From the NCBI RefSeq assembly GCF_014204895.1, contig NZ_JACHMF010000001.1, positions 3,844,001-3,908,000 of the forward strand: DNA of 64,000 nt, read 5' to 3'. Source of the stretch: Paractinoplanes abujensis (lineage in GTDB: Bacteria > Actinomycetota > Actinomycetes > Mycobacteriales > Micromonosporaceae). Under the pieces are notes generated by a model that saw only the letters and a list, made by a program, of their open reading frames with translations, made no database searches and was not told where the DNA came from. A program made the translations under genes and the position numbers. This document shows positions 1 through 8,830 of the stretch, piece by piece (position 1 is the first letter of the stretch; every line of letters starts with the position of its first letter).

Positions 1-1
1 C

Positions 2-1708
2 GTGCTGGAGGTGTTGCTGCCGACCGGCTCGCTGCCCGGGCCGGTCGAGGCGTGGCGGGACGCCCGTCGCCGGGTGGAACGAACCAGGCGCTACTCGACG
101 ATCGTCCGGATCGTGCTGCGGCACGGCCTCGGCCGTTTCCTGCGCGGCCGGTCGCAGCCGGGGCCGACGTCGGCGGCGGCGCGGCGGCGGCTGGCCCGGT
201 CGCTGCGGGCCGCCCTCGACGAGGGTGGCGTCACCTTTGTCAAGATCGGTCAGCTGCTGTCCACGCGGCGCGATCTGTTGCCGGTCGAGTTCGCCGACGA
301 GCTCACCGCGCTGCAGGACCGCGCCACCCCGGTGCCGTGGGCCGAGATCGAGGCCGTCCTGACCGCCGAGCTGGGCCGGCCGTTCGACGAGGTCTTCCGC
401 CGCATCGACCGGGATCCGCTGGCCGCGGCATCGGTGGCCCAGGTGCACGCGGCCCAGCTGGTGGACGGCACCGAGGTCGTCGTGAAGGTGCAGCGCCCGG
501 GCATCACCCGGGTCGTCGAACGGGATCTGGACATCCTGCTCCGGCTGGGCGGCATGCTCGAGGAGCGTACGACGTGGGGCCGGGCTTTCGGCGTACGCGG
601 CCTCGCGTCCGGCTTCGCCGCCGCCCTGCGCGAGGAGCTCGATTTCACCGTCGAACGCGACAACCTGAGGGCCATGGCCGCGGCGCTGGCCGGATCACCG
701 GAGCACGGGGTGCGGGTGCCCACCGCCTACCCGGCGATCAGCTCCGAACGGGTGCTGGTGATGGATCGCTTGCCCGGCACTCCGCTCGGCGCGGCCGCCC
801 CCGTCCTGGCCCGGTTCGACGAGCGGCGGCGAGCCGAGATCGCGGCCGGCCTGCTCGATTGCATGCTGGACCAGATCCTGGTGCACGGCGTCTTCCACGT
901 CGACCTGCATCCGGGCAACCTGCTGCTGGACGACGACGGTTCGCTGGGCCTGCTCGACCTGGGCTCGGTCGGCCGGATCGACCCGGTGACCCGGACCGCG
1001 ATCGGCAGCCTGCTGCTGGCGGTCGGGCGGGGTGACTCGGTGGCCGTCACCGACGCGCTGCTGCAGTTGCTCGACCGTCCCGGCGATGTGGACGAGCGGG
1101 AGCTCCAGCGGGTGGTGGGCGCACTCATCGTCCGGTACGCGGCGCCGGGCAGCACCGTCGGCGTCGCCGCGGTCAGCGCGCTGCTGAACACTTTCACGGC
1201 CCACGGCCTCGGCGTGCCCCCGCCCGTCGCGGCGGTGTTCCGGGCCGTCACCACGCTCGAGGGGACGCTCGCTCTCGTCCACCCCGAGTTCGACCTCGTC
1301 GGTCAGGCCCGGGCGTCGGCCGGTCGCCGCATCGCGGGCACCCTCACCCCCGGCAACCTGCGTGACACGCTTGAACAGGAGCTCAGCACGATCCTGCCGA
1401 TGCTGCGGGGTCTCCCCCGCCGCATCGACCGGATCGGCGACGCGATCGAGCACGGCCGGCTGCGTTTCGCCGTACGCCTGTTCGCCGACGATCAGGACCG
1501 GCGGCTGGTCACCGGCCTGCTCCACCAGGTGCTGCTCACGGTGATCGGCGCGACGGCGGGCCTGATGGCCACGCTCCTGCTCGGCATCGACGGTGGCCCG
1601 CGCGTCAGCACCGGCGTCGCCCTGTTCCCCCTGCTCGGCTACGGCCTGCTGGTTGTCTCGGTGGTCCTGGTGCTGCGTGTGCTCGTCACCGTGTTCCGCC
1701 GGGACTGA
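2..1708 (+). CDS. ABC1/UbiB-family atypical kinase, possibly 5'-truncated
   Basis: Atypical protein-kinase-like ATPase of the ABC1/ADCK/UbiB family; relatives support quinone or isoprenoid-lipid metabolism at the membrane, but the substrate here is unknown. Family signatures are intact: the KxGQ motif at residues 81-84, the Ala-rich nucleotide loop AAASVAQVHA at 141-150, the lysine of VKVQRPG at 162, ExDF at about 212-215, the catalytic DLHPGN at 301-306 and the metal-binding DLG (family DFG) at 319-321. Two hydrophobic segments at about 515-560 should anchor the C terminus in the membrane, as in UbiB relatives. The frame is open to the window edge, so the GTG at position 2 may not be the true start. 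Family assignment is firm; the cellular role is inferred. Confidence 0.9.
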   Translation: MLEVLLPTGSLPGPVEAWRDARRRVERTRRYSTIVRIVLRHGLGRFLRGRSQPGPTSAAARRRLARSLRAALDEGGVTFVKIGQLLSTRRDLLPVEFADELTALQDRATPVPWAEIEAVLTAELGRPFDEVFRRIDRDPLAAASVAQVHAAQLVDGTEVVVKVQRPGITRVVERDLDILLRLGGMLEERTTWGRAFGVRGLASGFAAALREELDFTVERDNLRAMAAALAGSPEHGVRVPTAYPAISSERVLVMDRLPGTPLGAAAPVLARFDERRRAEIAAGLLDCMLDQILVHGVFHVDLHPGNLLLDDDGSLGLLDLGSVGRIDPVTRTAIGSLLLAVGRGDSVAVTDALLQLLDRPGDVDERELQRVVGALIVRYAAPGSTVGVAAVSALLNTFTAHGLGVPPPVAAVFRAVTTLEGTLALVHPEFDLVGQARASAGRRIAGTLTPGNLRDTLEQELSTILPMLRGLPRRIDRIGDAIEHGRLRFAVRLFADDQDRRLVTGLLHQVLLTVIGATAGLMATLLLGIDGGPRVSTGVALFPLLGYGLLVVSVVLVLRVLVTVFRRD

Positions 1709-1741
1709 CCAGGATCTGCAGGACTGGTGACACGCCGAGCG

Positions 1742-2236
1742 TTACTCGCCGAGCAGCATGAGCGCGTCTCCGTCGAACCAGGCGTTGGCGATGTCGAGGT
1801 GCCGGATGCGCCACTGCTCGCCGTCGCGGACCATGGTGGCGGTGTAGCGGTTCATCATCAGGGCGTGACGGGTCACCGCCGGGTCGGAACCGGAGCCCGG
1901 CTTGAAGTGCTGCGCCTGGGCGTAGGCGAGCACGGTGGCGTCGTCGCCGTCGATGGTGATGCGGACGTTGCTGATGGAGTGGCTGGTGTCCAGCGGCCCC
2001 ACCGCGCCGATCAGGGTGGTGACGACGGTCTCCCGCGGGGTGAGCGGCGGGAAGTCGTACCCGATGCGCCGCATGGCCGGGCCGAGATCGACGACGGCGT
2101 CCTCGGTGAGCACCGAAGCCAGCAGGTCGGCGTCGTTGAGGTCGAGGCCGGCGGCGTAGCGGTGCAGGGTGTCGGTGATGACGGCCCGGTCGCGGAGGTC
2201 GGCGAGGGTCGCGGAGGTGCTGATCGTGTCGGTCAT
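1742..2236 (-). CDS. SnoaL-like / NTF2-fold protein
   Basis: A 164-residue single-domain protein of the SnoaL_4-like NTF2 superfamily, a cone-shaped alpha+beta barrel used by polyketide cyclases, dehydratases and many small oxidoreductase partners. The pattern is typical: an N-terminal helix (DLRDRAVITDTLHRYAAGLD), the segment DAVVDLG, then four long beta strands ending in WRIRHLDIANAWFDGD. No catalytic residue can be assigned with confidence. It is convergent with the upstream kinase gene and lies downstream of the SARP-type regulator on the same strand, about 70 bp away, so it could be co-transcribed with it. Substrate unknown. Confidence 0.75.
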   Translation of the reverse strand: MTDTISTSATLADLRDRAVITDTLHRYAAGLDLNDADLLASVLTEDAVVDLGPAMRRIGYDFPPLTPRETVVTTLIGAVGPLDTSHSISNVRITIDGDDATVLAYAQAQHFKPGSGSDPAVTRHALMMNRYTATMVRDGEQWRIRHLDIANAWFDGDALMLLGE

Positions 2237-2309
2237 GAGTTCATCTCAGCCGGGCGGCGCCGACGCGACGCCGACGAAACGTTGACGGCGGACCCGCGCG
2301 GACCGAGTC

Positions 2310-4109
2310 TCAGGCCACCGCGACCAGCCTGCGGCCCGGGCCGGCCAGGGCCGCCCGGCAGCGGTCCGGGCCCTCGACCTGCTCGGCCCGGCGTCGCGCG
2401 AAAGCCTGGATCAGCACCGCGTAGCGGTAGGTGTCGACGTCGACCGCCTCGATCAGGTGGGCGTCCACGAGGTCTTCCAGGGCGGCCCGCGCCTCGGCCC
2501 GGGGCAGCCCGGTCATCGTGCTCACCTCGGCCACCGTACGGACCGGGGAAGCGGCGAGGGCGGCGAGCCGGAAGACCTGAGCCGGTCCCGCCGGCAGGCT
2601 CGCCTCGGCCCGCCGGATCGGCTCATCAACGATCTTGCAGTCCTCGTGCATCACCACCGGTTGACGCAGGTCGTCGGCCAATTGCGCCATGATCTGCCGG
2701 ACGCTCCACAGCGGCCGGTCGAGCAGCCGGGCCGCGGCCACCCGGACCGACAGGGCATGCCCGGAGCAGGCGGCCACCAGCTCCCGGGCCGCCTCCGGTT
2801 CGGCGCCGACGCGCCGGTGCCCGGCGATCTCGCCCAGCAGACGCAGCGATTCCTCATCGCTGAGCGGGCCGAGGCGTTGCCAGGCCACCGCCGGCAGCTC
2901 CAGCAGCCGCCGGCTCGCCGTCACGACCACCGCGCAAGCCGGCAAGAGCGGCTCCACCTGCTCACTGCTGTCCGCGTCATCGAGAACCACCAGCATGTCG
3001 CGCCCAGCCGTGAGCGTGCGCCACAGAGCGGAGCGCTCCGCCGTCGTTCCGGGCAGCGCGAGGCCGGGCCGGATCGAGCGGAGCAGCGATCCGAGGGCGT
3101 CGTACGCGGTCACGGCCCCTCCCGTACGAGCGCGCAGATCGAGGTACATCCGCCCGTACGGGAAAAGATCGGAAAGGACATGGGCCACGTGCACGGCCAG
3201 AGTCGTCTTGCCCGAACCGCCGAGACCGGTGAGGCCGGCGACCGGTATCCCGCCGTCCTCGGTGAGGATCCGGCACAGCCGGTCGACCGCGGCGCGACGA
3301 CCGGTGAAGTCCCGGACGTCCGGCGGTATCTGAACCGGCCGGGCCGCCGCCGGCTCGGCGCTCACCGGCGGCACGACGGCGGACTCGTCGCCCCGCAGCA
3401 ACCGCTGATGCAGCCGCTGCAGCTCGGAACCGGGTTCGAGGCCGAGGTGGTCGCTCAGCGCGGTGCGCAGCCGGCGGAACGCCTCGAGCGCCTCGACCGT
3501 CTGCCCCGATCGGTGCAGGGCGGTCATCCACAACTCGGTCAGGCGCTCGTCCCACGGCCGATCAGCGACAGCCGCCCCCAGATCCGCCCGGACCGCCTCG
3601 TGCCGGCCCAGCGCCAGTTCGGCCTCGAAGAGCTGTTCGCGGGCGGTGTGCCGGGACTCCTCGAGCCGGGTGCGCTGGGCGGCCGCGAACTCCGCCCGGA
3701 CGCCGCCCAGCGCCGGACCGGACCACACGTCGAGGGCGGCGCGCAGGGCGCTCGCGGTGCCGGCGAGATCTCCGGAGCGCCGGGCCTCGCGGGCGGCGCC
3801 GACGAGCCGGTCGAAGTCGTCCGCGTCGACACCGGCCCCGTTGCGAGCGATGTGGTAGCCGCTCGCCGACCGGCGCAGCTCGGCTCCGGTGCCGGCGAGA
3901 ACCTGCCGCAGACGAGCGGCGTACGTACGAACGGTGCCGTGCGCCGACGCCGGCGGGCTGTCGCCCCACAGCGCGCCGACCACGTCGTCGATGGGCACCG
4001 GTGTGTTCCGCAGCAGCAGCAGGGCCAGCAGCGCCCGTTGCTGGGGCGGCCCCGGAGCCACGTCGCCCGCATCCGTCACGACCCGTACGGGGCCCAGCAG
4101 AGTGAACAT
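2310..4109 (-). CDS. SARP/AfsR-type regulator with BTAD and NB-ARC ATPase domains
   Basis: Transcription activator of the AfsR/SARP class. From the ATG at 4109 (MFTLLGPVRV), preceded by GAGGA at suitable distance, the protein has 599 residues; an in-frame start at 4193 would only add a low-complexity Arg-rich tail. Order of domains: OmpR-type winged helix (about 1-95), bacterial transcriptional activation domain (about 100-245), then an NB-ARC/STAND ATPase with Walker A GLGGSGKTT near 295-303 and a Walker B-like MLVVLDDAD. It ends after the winged-helix part of the ATPase module, with no TPR array such as AfsR has, so it is a mid-length member. SARPs usually activate secondary-metabolite genes; the target here is not visible. 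It lies directly downstream of the LysR gene on the same strand. Confidence 0.88.
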   Translation of the reverse strand: MFTLLGPVRVVTDAGDVAPGPPQQRALLALLLLRNTPVPIDDVVGALWGDSPPASAHGTVRTYAARLRQVLAGTGAELRRSASGYHIARNGAGVDADDFDRLVGAAREARRSGDLAGTASALRAALDVWSGPALGGVRAEFAAAQRTRLEESRHTAREQLFEAELALGRHEAVRADLGAAVADRPWDERLTELWMTALHRSGQTVEALEAFRRLRTALSDHLGLEPGSELQRLHQRLLRGDESAVVPPVSAEPAAARPVQIPPDVRDFTGRRAAVDRLCRILTEDGGIPVAGLTGLGGSGKTTLAVHVAHVLSDLFPYGRMYLDLRARTGGAVTAYDALGSLLRSIRPGLALPGTTAERSALWRTLTAGRDMLVVLDDADSSEQVEPLLPACAVVVTASRRLLELPAVAWQRLGPLSDEESLRLLGEIAGHRRVGAEPEAARELVAACSGHALSVRVAAARLLDRPLWSVRQIMAQLADDLRQPVVMHEDCKIVDEPIRRAEASLPAGPAQVFRLAALAASPVRTVAEVSTMTGLPRAEARAALEDLVDAHLIEAVDVDTYRYAVLIQAFARRRAEQVEGPDRCRAALAGPGRRLVAVA

Positions 4110-4202
4110 CACCCGGGAATCCTCGCCGCGGCGAACCGGCCGCGCCAAACCCGTCGTCAGTGACCTCGGCGACGGGCACCCCCGCAGAGTCACGCTCTGT
4201 CA

Positions 4203-5120
4203 CTACGCTGAGTCCCGCGCCTCCAGTTGGTTCCGCACGTCCCGGGGCACCCGCACACCGCGGGTGCGCAGATCGGCGATGAAGCGGGCCACGAGCGGGT
4301 CGGGTTCCCCCGGCGTCACCGCGACCAACTGGCGGGCCCACCGGGGCGAGAAGGAGCGGACCAGGCCCGGGAAGCCCGCGCTGACGGCACTGACCGGAGT
4401 GATCGCGATGCCGAGGCCGGCCGCCGCGAGCTGTGGCGCCGCGGCGGTGACCGAGGTTCTCAGCACCGGCTTCAGACGAAGCCCGGCGGCGCTGAGCGAC
4501 CAGTCGAGCCAGTTGCTCAAGCCGTTGTCCGGCGCGAAGTGCACCAGATCCTCGCCGTCGAGCTGGGGCAGCTCCACCGAGCGGTGCGCGGCCAGCCGAT
4601 GATCTCTCGGCGCCGTCAGCACGATCTCCTCCTCGGCGATGACCGATGCGGTGAGACCGCCGTCCACCGGGCCGGACAGCACCCACAGGTCGGCCTTCTC
4701 GCCGTCGACCGAGTCGAAAAGGCCAACCGGCGTGACAGCCTCCCGGACGGAGATCGCCACGTGTGGAAGGTGGCGGTGCCAGGCGCGGATCACCGGGGCG
4801 AGCAACGGCACGGTCAGGCTCTGCGCGCAGACCAGGCGCAGCGTGCCGCCCTTCGCCTCACCCGCGGCCCGGGCCGAGCGCACCGCCGCCGCGGCCGCGT
4901 CGATCGCCCGCCGGGCGTCCGCGACGGCGGCGCGTCCGGCCGGGGTGAGCGAGACACCGCGAGGTTCCCGGCGCAGCAGAGGTGTGCGCGTCTCGCGCTC
5001 CAGCGCGGCGATCTGCTGGGACACCGCGGGCTGCGACGAATGAATCAGCCGGGCGGCCTCGGTGATCGACCCACTGTCCGCGACCGCCACCAGACATTCC
5101 AGCGCACGCAGCGTAGCCAT
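4203..5120 (-). CDS. LysR-family transcriptional regulator
   Basis: A 305-residue LysR-type regulator of usual length. The N-terminal winged HTH occupies about residues 3-62 (ALECLVAVADSGSITEAARLI followed by SQPAVSQQIAALE), and the two-lobed periplasmic-binding-like effector domain runs from about 90 to 295. The gene is divergent from the SDR gene starting at 5228, and a palindrome, TATCGG-N6-CCGATA, lies in the 107-bp gap. LysR regulators generally control a divergent neighbour in response to its substrate, so regulation of that SDR is the natural inference. The effector is unknown. Confidence 0.9.
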   Translation of the reverse strand: MATLRALECLVAVADSGSITEAARLIHSSQPAVSQQIAALERETRTPLLRREPRGVSLTPAGRAAVADARRAIDAAAAAVRSARAAGEAKGGTLRLVCAQSLTVPLLAPVIRAWHRHLPHVAISVREAVTPVGLFDSVDGEKADLWVLSGPVDGGLTASVIAEEEIVLTAPRDHRLAAHRSVELPQLDGEDLVHFAPDNGLSNWLDWSLSAAGLRLKPVLRTSVTAAAPQLAAAGLGIAITPVSAVSAGFPGLVRSFSPRWARQLVAVTPGEPDPLVARFIADLRTRGVRVPRDVRNQLEARDSA

Positions 5121-5130
5121 TCAAAGATCT

Positions 5131-5148
5131 TATCGGAACTGCCCGATA
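5131..5148. promoter_or_regulatory. Palindromic operator between LysR and SDR genes
   Basis: TATCGG and CCGATA form a perfect inverted repeat separated by six bases, inside an unusually AT-rich stretch of the divergent intergenic region. Spacing and position, 11 bp upstream of the lysR start and 80 bp upstream of the SDR start, fit a LysR recognition site that would allow autorepression and control of the SDR. Confidence 0.55.
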
Positions 5149-5227
5149 CATAAATGCGGCTGAGGGAAGCTGCCCGGACCTCGCGGCGCTGGACCAGGCA
5201 GAAATCGCCACGTACGAGGAGAACGAC

Positions 5228-6160
5228 ATGGCACAGACGTTCATCACCGGTGGATCCGGCTTCATCGGCCGCAGCCTGACCCGGCGCCTGGTGGCCGACG
5301 GGCACACGGTCAAGGTCCTGGTCCGCAGCACGGCATCCGCGGACGTCGTCACCGCGCTGGGCGCCCGGCCGGTGCACGGCGAGCTGACCGAGCCCGATAC
5401 CTGGCGGGCCGGTGTCGAAGGCAGCGAAGTGCTGTTCCACCTGGCCGCGGAGACGGACATCACGGCCGGGCGGGAACGTCAGCAGCTGGTGACGGTGGGC
5501 GGCACGCGGGCCGCGCTGGAAGCGGCCCGGCAGGCCGGGGTCACCCGCTTCGTGCACTGCGGGAGCGAATCCGCCCTCCTGGCCGGTGAGCCGCTCATCG
5601 ACGTCGACGAGAGCGCACCCCTGCGACCGGACTCGGAAGCCGCGTACTGCGCGACCAAGGCCGAAGCCGAAGCACTGGTCCTGGCCGCGAACACGCCCGA
5701 ATTCGCGACCGTGTCGATCAGGCCGCGTTTCGTCTGGGGGCCGGAGAGCTCGCTCGTCGAAGGCCTGGTGCACGCGGCCCGCCACGGCGAGTTCGCCTGG
5801 ATCGAGGGCGGCCGGCACACCACCGACGTCACCTACGTCGACAACGCGGTCGAAGGGCTCGTCCGGGGCTGGCTGCGCGGCCGGCCCGGCCAGGCGTACT
5901 TCATCACCGACCAGCACCGCGTGACGCTCCGCGAGTTCCTCGAAGAGAACTTCGCGATCTACGGGGTCGACGCCACGATCCCGGACATCGACGCCGCCAC
6001 CGCGGCCCGCGCGATCCCGGTGCCCGCGCGCTGGTTCCTGGAGCAGACCTGCACGCTGCGCACCGACAAGGCCGTCGCCGACCTCGGCTACCGGGCGATC
6101 GTCACGCAGCCGGACGGCTTGAACGCCGTCCGGAAGGCGGTTGCCCCCGGCGCCGCCTGA
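5228..6160 (+). CDS. NAD(P)-dependent epimerase/dehydratase-type extended SDR
   Basis: A 310-residue extended short-chain dehydrogenase. It has the Rossmann motif GGSGFIG at residues 8-14, the catalytic Tyr-x3-Lys pair at Y140/K144 (YCATK) and the extended-SDR segment TYVDNAVEGLV that contacts substrate. Overall it resembles the 3-beta-hydroxysteroid dehydrogenase / dihydroflavonol reductase-like branch rather than sugar-nucleotide epimerases, but the substrate cannot be read from sequence. An AGGAGA ribosome site stands six bases before the ATG. It is divergent from the LysR gene, probably its regulator, and is followed by a strong hairpin. Confidence 0.88.
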   Translation: MAQTFITGGSGFIGRSLTRRLVADGHTVKVLVRSTASADVVTALGARPVHGELTEPDTWRAGVEGSEVLFHLAAETDITAGRERQQLVTVGGTRAALEAARQAGVTRFVHCGSESALLAGEPLIDVDESAPLRPDSEAAYCATKAEAEALVLAANTPEFATVSIRPRFVWGPESSLVEGLVHAARHGEFAWIEGGRHTTDVTYVDNAVEGLVRGWLRGRPGQAYFITDQHRVTLREFLEENFAIYGVDATIPDIDAATAARAIPVPARWFLEQTCTLRTDKAVADLGYRAIVTQPDGLNAVRKAVAPGAA

Positions 6161-6171
6161 CAACGCCGCAT

Positions 6172-6207
6172 CGGCAGCTGCGCACCCGCAGGGGTGTGCA
6201 GCTGCCG
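6172..6207. terminator. Bidirectional hairpin terminator
   Basis: A 16-bp stem with a single G-U pair (6172-6187 with 6192-6207) and a four-base loop sits between two convergent genes, 12 bp after the SDR stop and 16 bp from the stop of the opposite gene. No U-tract follows, as is common for actinomycete terminators. Confidence 0.75.
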
Positions 6208-6222
6208 GTGTGTCGAGGCGGG

Positions 6223-6891
6223 TCAGGCCGGGGCCGCGACCGCCTCCTGCTCGGCGGCGGCGACGGCCGGGGTGGACCGTTGGATCAGCCGGAGCCCGAC
6301 CAGGATCAGCGGCGCGAAGCACACCAGACCGACCAGGGAACCAAGCGCACCCCCGACGATCGGCGCAGCGACGACCGGGAGCGCCACCACCGGCGCGGCC
6401 CACCAGCCCAGCACCCCGGCGCGGGCCAGACCGGCCATGACCAGTGGCAGCCCGGCCAGGGAGAGCCCGATGGCGGTGAGCCGCCAGATCGCCATCGACG
6501 GCTCACCCGAGACGATCTCGAAGATCCGGCTCGCCTGGGGCAGCGGCACGGTCGTGGCGGCGGCGCCGTTGAACCAGTCGCTCAGCAGCATCCCCGACAT
6601 CTGGATGGTCCCGAACATGGCGAGCACCACCGCGACCGCGGTGAAGCGGCGGCCCTGGCGGCCTCTGGGCAGCGTCAGCACGGCCGGCAGGGCCAGGGCC
6701 AGCAGCACCCAGCCGTAGTGGAAGAGGTTGGCGGACAGCACCGTGAGACCGAAGTCGTCGCCGAGCGACTTGACGTAGTCGGCCGGGGCGTCACCGGCCT
6801 GCGGCGGGGAGGTCAGCATGCCGCCGGCCAGGAGCAGCGGGGCGGCGATGAAGGCGCCACCAGCACATTTGCGGATCATCGTGTTCGTCAT
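6223..6891 (-). CDS. Polytopic membrane protein of unknown function
   Basis: A 222-residue integral membrane protein with about six hydrophobic segments: residues near 10-30, 55-75, 82-105, 130-152, 158-180 and 184-205, separated by short loops, then an Ala-rich cytoplasmic tail. I recognise no catalytic motif; layout and size resemble DUF4386-like or generic small membrane proteins, but that is only a likeness. It is divergent from the histidine kinase gene starting at 7037 and could be a target of that two-component pair. Confidence 0.75.
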   Translation of the reverse strand: MTNTMIRKCAGGAFIAAPLLLAGGMLTSPPQAGDAPADYVKSLGDDFGLTVLSANLFHYGWVLLALALPAVLTLPRGRQGRRFTAVAVVLAMFGTIQMSGMLLSDWFNGAAATTVPLPQASRIFEIVSGEPSMAIWRLTAIGLSLAGLPLVMAGLARAGVLGWWAAPVVALPVVAAPIVGGALGSLVGLVCFAPLILVGLRLIQRSTPAVAAAEQEAVAAPA

Positions 6892-7036
6892 GGCCGGAAC
6901 GCTATGAGCGGCCGGGGGTGCGGCGGATCAGCGGACGAGCCCGACCGCGGGGGTGCCGGGTCGTCCGCCAGGAGGACGGCCGGTCCTCCCCGGATCTGAT
7001 CCCCGCGGTCCCTGTCACCTCATACCGTCGTGCGTG

Positions 7037-8164
7037 ATGAGAACCCGTACGCAATGGCTCCGGCTCAGCGGACTCGCCGCCGCCGTCTTCCTGGCGATCG
7101 CCTTGGTGGAGATGTCCTCCGCGCCGGTGTTCCGGCCGGGCGACCTCGGCCTCACGGTGGTCTTGATGGGGTGCTTCCCGCTGGCGGTCTTCCTGCCCAC
7201 GACGGCGATGACCGTGGCCATGCTCAGCATCCCGTTCGCCGCCTGGACCCAGCAGGGGCTGGGCGGCGCCCAGCTGATCGCCGAGCTGGTCCTGGTGGTC
7301 CACGGCAGCTACCGCAGCTCGGCGCGACGCTCGGTGATCGCCACGGTCGCCGCCGCGACAGTCCCGCCGGCCGGTTTGGTGGTGTTCGCCGGTCAGGAGC
7401 CGTGGGAGTTCGTTTTCTTCGGCGTCTTCGTCACGCTCGCCTGGGCCCTGGGCGCACTGCTGCGGCGCGAGCAGACCCGCTCGCGGCAACTGGCCGAACT
7501 CGCCGCCGAGCTGGCCGCCGAACGGCAGGCCCGGGAACGCGCCATCGTCGACGAGGAACGCGCTCGCATCTCGCGCGAGCTGCACGACGCGGTCGCGCAC
7601 ACGGTCAGCGTGATGACCATGCAGGCCGGGGTGCTGCGCCGCCGGCTGTCCGACCGCCCGGTCGAACGGGACGCGCTGGCCCAGGTCGAGGAGCTGGGCC
7701 GGCGCAGCGTGCAGGAGATCCGCCGGGTGGTCGGTCTGCTGCGGCCGGACGACGCGGACGGTCTGGGACCGGCCCCGGCACTGCACCGTCTCGGCGACCT
7801 CGTCGGTCAGGTCCGCGCGGCCGGCCTGGACGTGCAGCTCACGGTGAGCGGCGACCAGGTCGAGGTGCCGCCGAGCATGGACACCTCGGCGTACCGGGTG
7901 GTTCAGGAAGGACTGACCAACGTGCTGCGCCATGCCGGCGCCGCCCACGCCACGGTGACCGTCGTCTACGCCCCGGACGCCCTCTCGGTGACGGTGTCGG
8001 ACGACGGGAACGGGCCGTCGGAGCGGACCCGGGCCGGACACGGACTGGTGGGCATGCGCGAGCGGGTCGGGTTGTTCGGGGGTCAGCTGCGGGCCGGGCC
8101 CCGCGACGGCGGCGGGTTCGAGGTCACGGCCTCGTTCCCGCTCCCCGCGGAGGTGGCCCGATGA
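7037..8164 (+). CDS. NarL-type sensor histidine kinase
   Basis: Sensor kinase of the HisKA_3 class. The ATG at 7037 (MRTRTQWLRL) is preferred over the more upstream in-frame start because it begins the first transmembrane helix; the product has 375 residues. Four or so hydrophobic segments fill residues 10-150. A coiled stretch leads to the phosphoacceptor His183 (ISRELHDAVAHTVS), and a C-terminal HATPase_c domain carries DDGNGP and GHGLVGMRERV. Its stop overlaps the start of the response regulator as ATGA, so the two are translationally coupled. The signal sensed is unknown; with no extracellular domain, a membrane-borne cue is likely. Confidence 0.92.
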   Translation: MRTRTQWLRLSGLAAAVFLAIALVEMSSAPVFRPGDLGLTVVLMGCFPLAVFLPTTAMTVAMLSIPFAAWTQQGLGGAQLIAELVLVVHGSYRSSARRSVIATVAAATVPPAGLVVFAGQEPWEFVFFGVFVTLAWALGALLRREQTRSRQLAELAAELAAERQARERAIVDEERARISRELHDAVAHTVSVMTMQAGVLRRRLSDRPVERDALAQVEELGRRSVQEIRRVVGLLRPDDADGLGPAPALHRLGDLVGQVRAAGLDVQLTVSGDQVEVPPSMDTSAYRVVQEGLTNVLRHAGAAHATVTVVYAPDALSVTVSDDGNGPSERTRAGHGLVGMRERVGLFGGQLRAGPRDGGGFEVTASFPLPAEVAR

Positions 8165-8817
8165 TCCGGGTGCTGCTCGCCGACGACGAGGCGATCATGC
8201 GGGCCGGTCTGCGGATGCTGATCTCCGACGAACCGGACATGGAGGTGGTCGGCGAGGCCGCGGACGGCGCCGCGGCTATCCGCCTGGCCGCTCAGCTCGT
8301 GCCGGACGTGGTGCTGATGGACGCGCGGATGCCCGGCGTGGACGGGATCGGCGCCGCACGGGTCATCGCCGGCCAGTACCCTTCCGTACGGGTTCTGGTG
8401 CTCACGACCTTCGACGAGGACGTGCTGGTCGACGGCGCTCTGCGCGCCGGGGTGGCCGGCTTCCTGCTCAAAGTGTCACCCCCGGAGCAGCTGCTGGAAG
8501 CCCTGCGTGAGGTGGCCGCCGGGCGCGGTCTGCTCGACCCGGCGGTGGTGCCGCGGATCATCACCCGGTATGCGGACATCCCGCAGGCCCGGCCGCGCGA
8601 CCCACGGCTGGGCAAGCTGACCGCCCGCGAGAGCGAGGTGCTGGCCCTGGTCGGCCGGGGACTGTCCAACGCGGAGATCGCCGCCCGCCTGTTCCTGGGC
8701 GAGACCACGGTGAAGACGCACCTGGGCCGGGCCCTGGACAAGCTGGGACTGCGCGACCGGTCCCAAGCCATCGCGTACGCCTACGCGAGCGGTCTCATCG
8801 CACCGGGTGACGACTGA
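8161..8817 (+). CDS. NarL/FixJ-family response regulator
   Basis: A 218-residue response regulator and cognate partner of the kinase with which it overlaps by four bases. The receiver domain has the acidic pair D8/D9, the phosphorylation site D54 (VLMDARMPG), T82 and K104. A LuxR-type HTH covers about residues 150-210 (LTARESEVLALVGRGLSNAEIA). All receiver residues needed for phosphotransfer are present. Targets are not visible in the sequence; the divergent membrane gene at 6223-6891 is one candidate. Confidence 0.93.
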   Translation: MIRVLLADDEAIMRAGLRMLISDEPDMEVVGEAADGAAAIRLAAQLVPDVVLMDARMPGVDGIGAARVIAGQYPSVRVLVLTTFDEDVLVDGALRAGVAGFLLKVSPPEQLLEALREVAAGRGLLDPAVVPRIITRYADIPQARPRDPRLGKLTARESEVLALVGRGLSNAEIAARLFLGETTVKTHLGRALDKLGLRDRSQAIAYAYASGLIAPGDD

Positions 8818-8830
8818 GCCGCCCCAGTGA

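Noticed and set aside
2457..4163. Long open frame on the plus strand opposite the SARP gene
   Set aside because: Its translation is rich in Arg, Gly, Pro and His without domains; it mirrors the minus-strand SARP/BTAD gene, whose motifs are clear.
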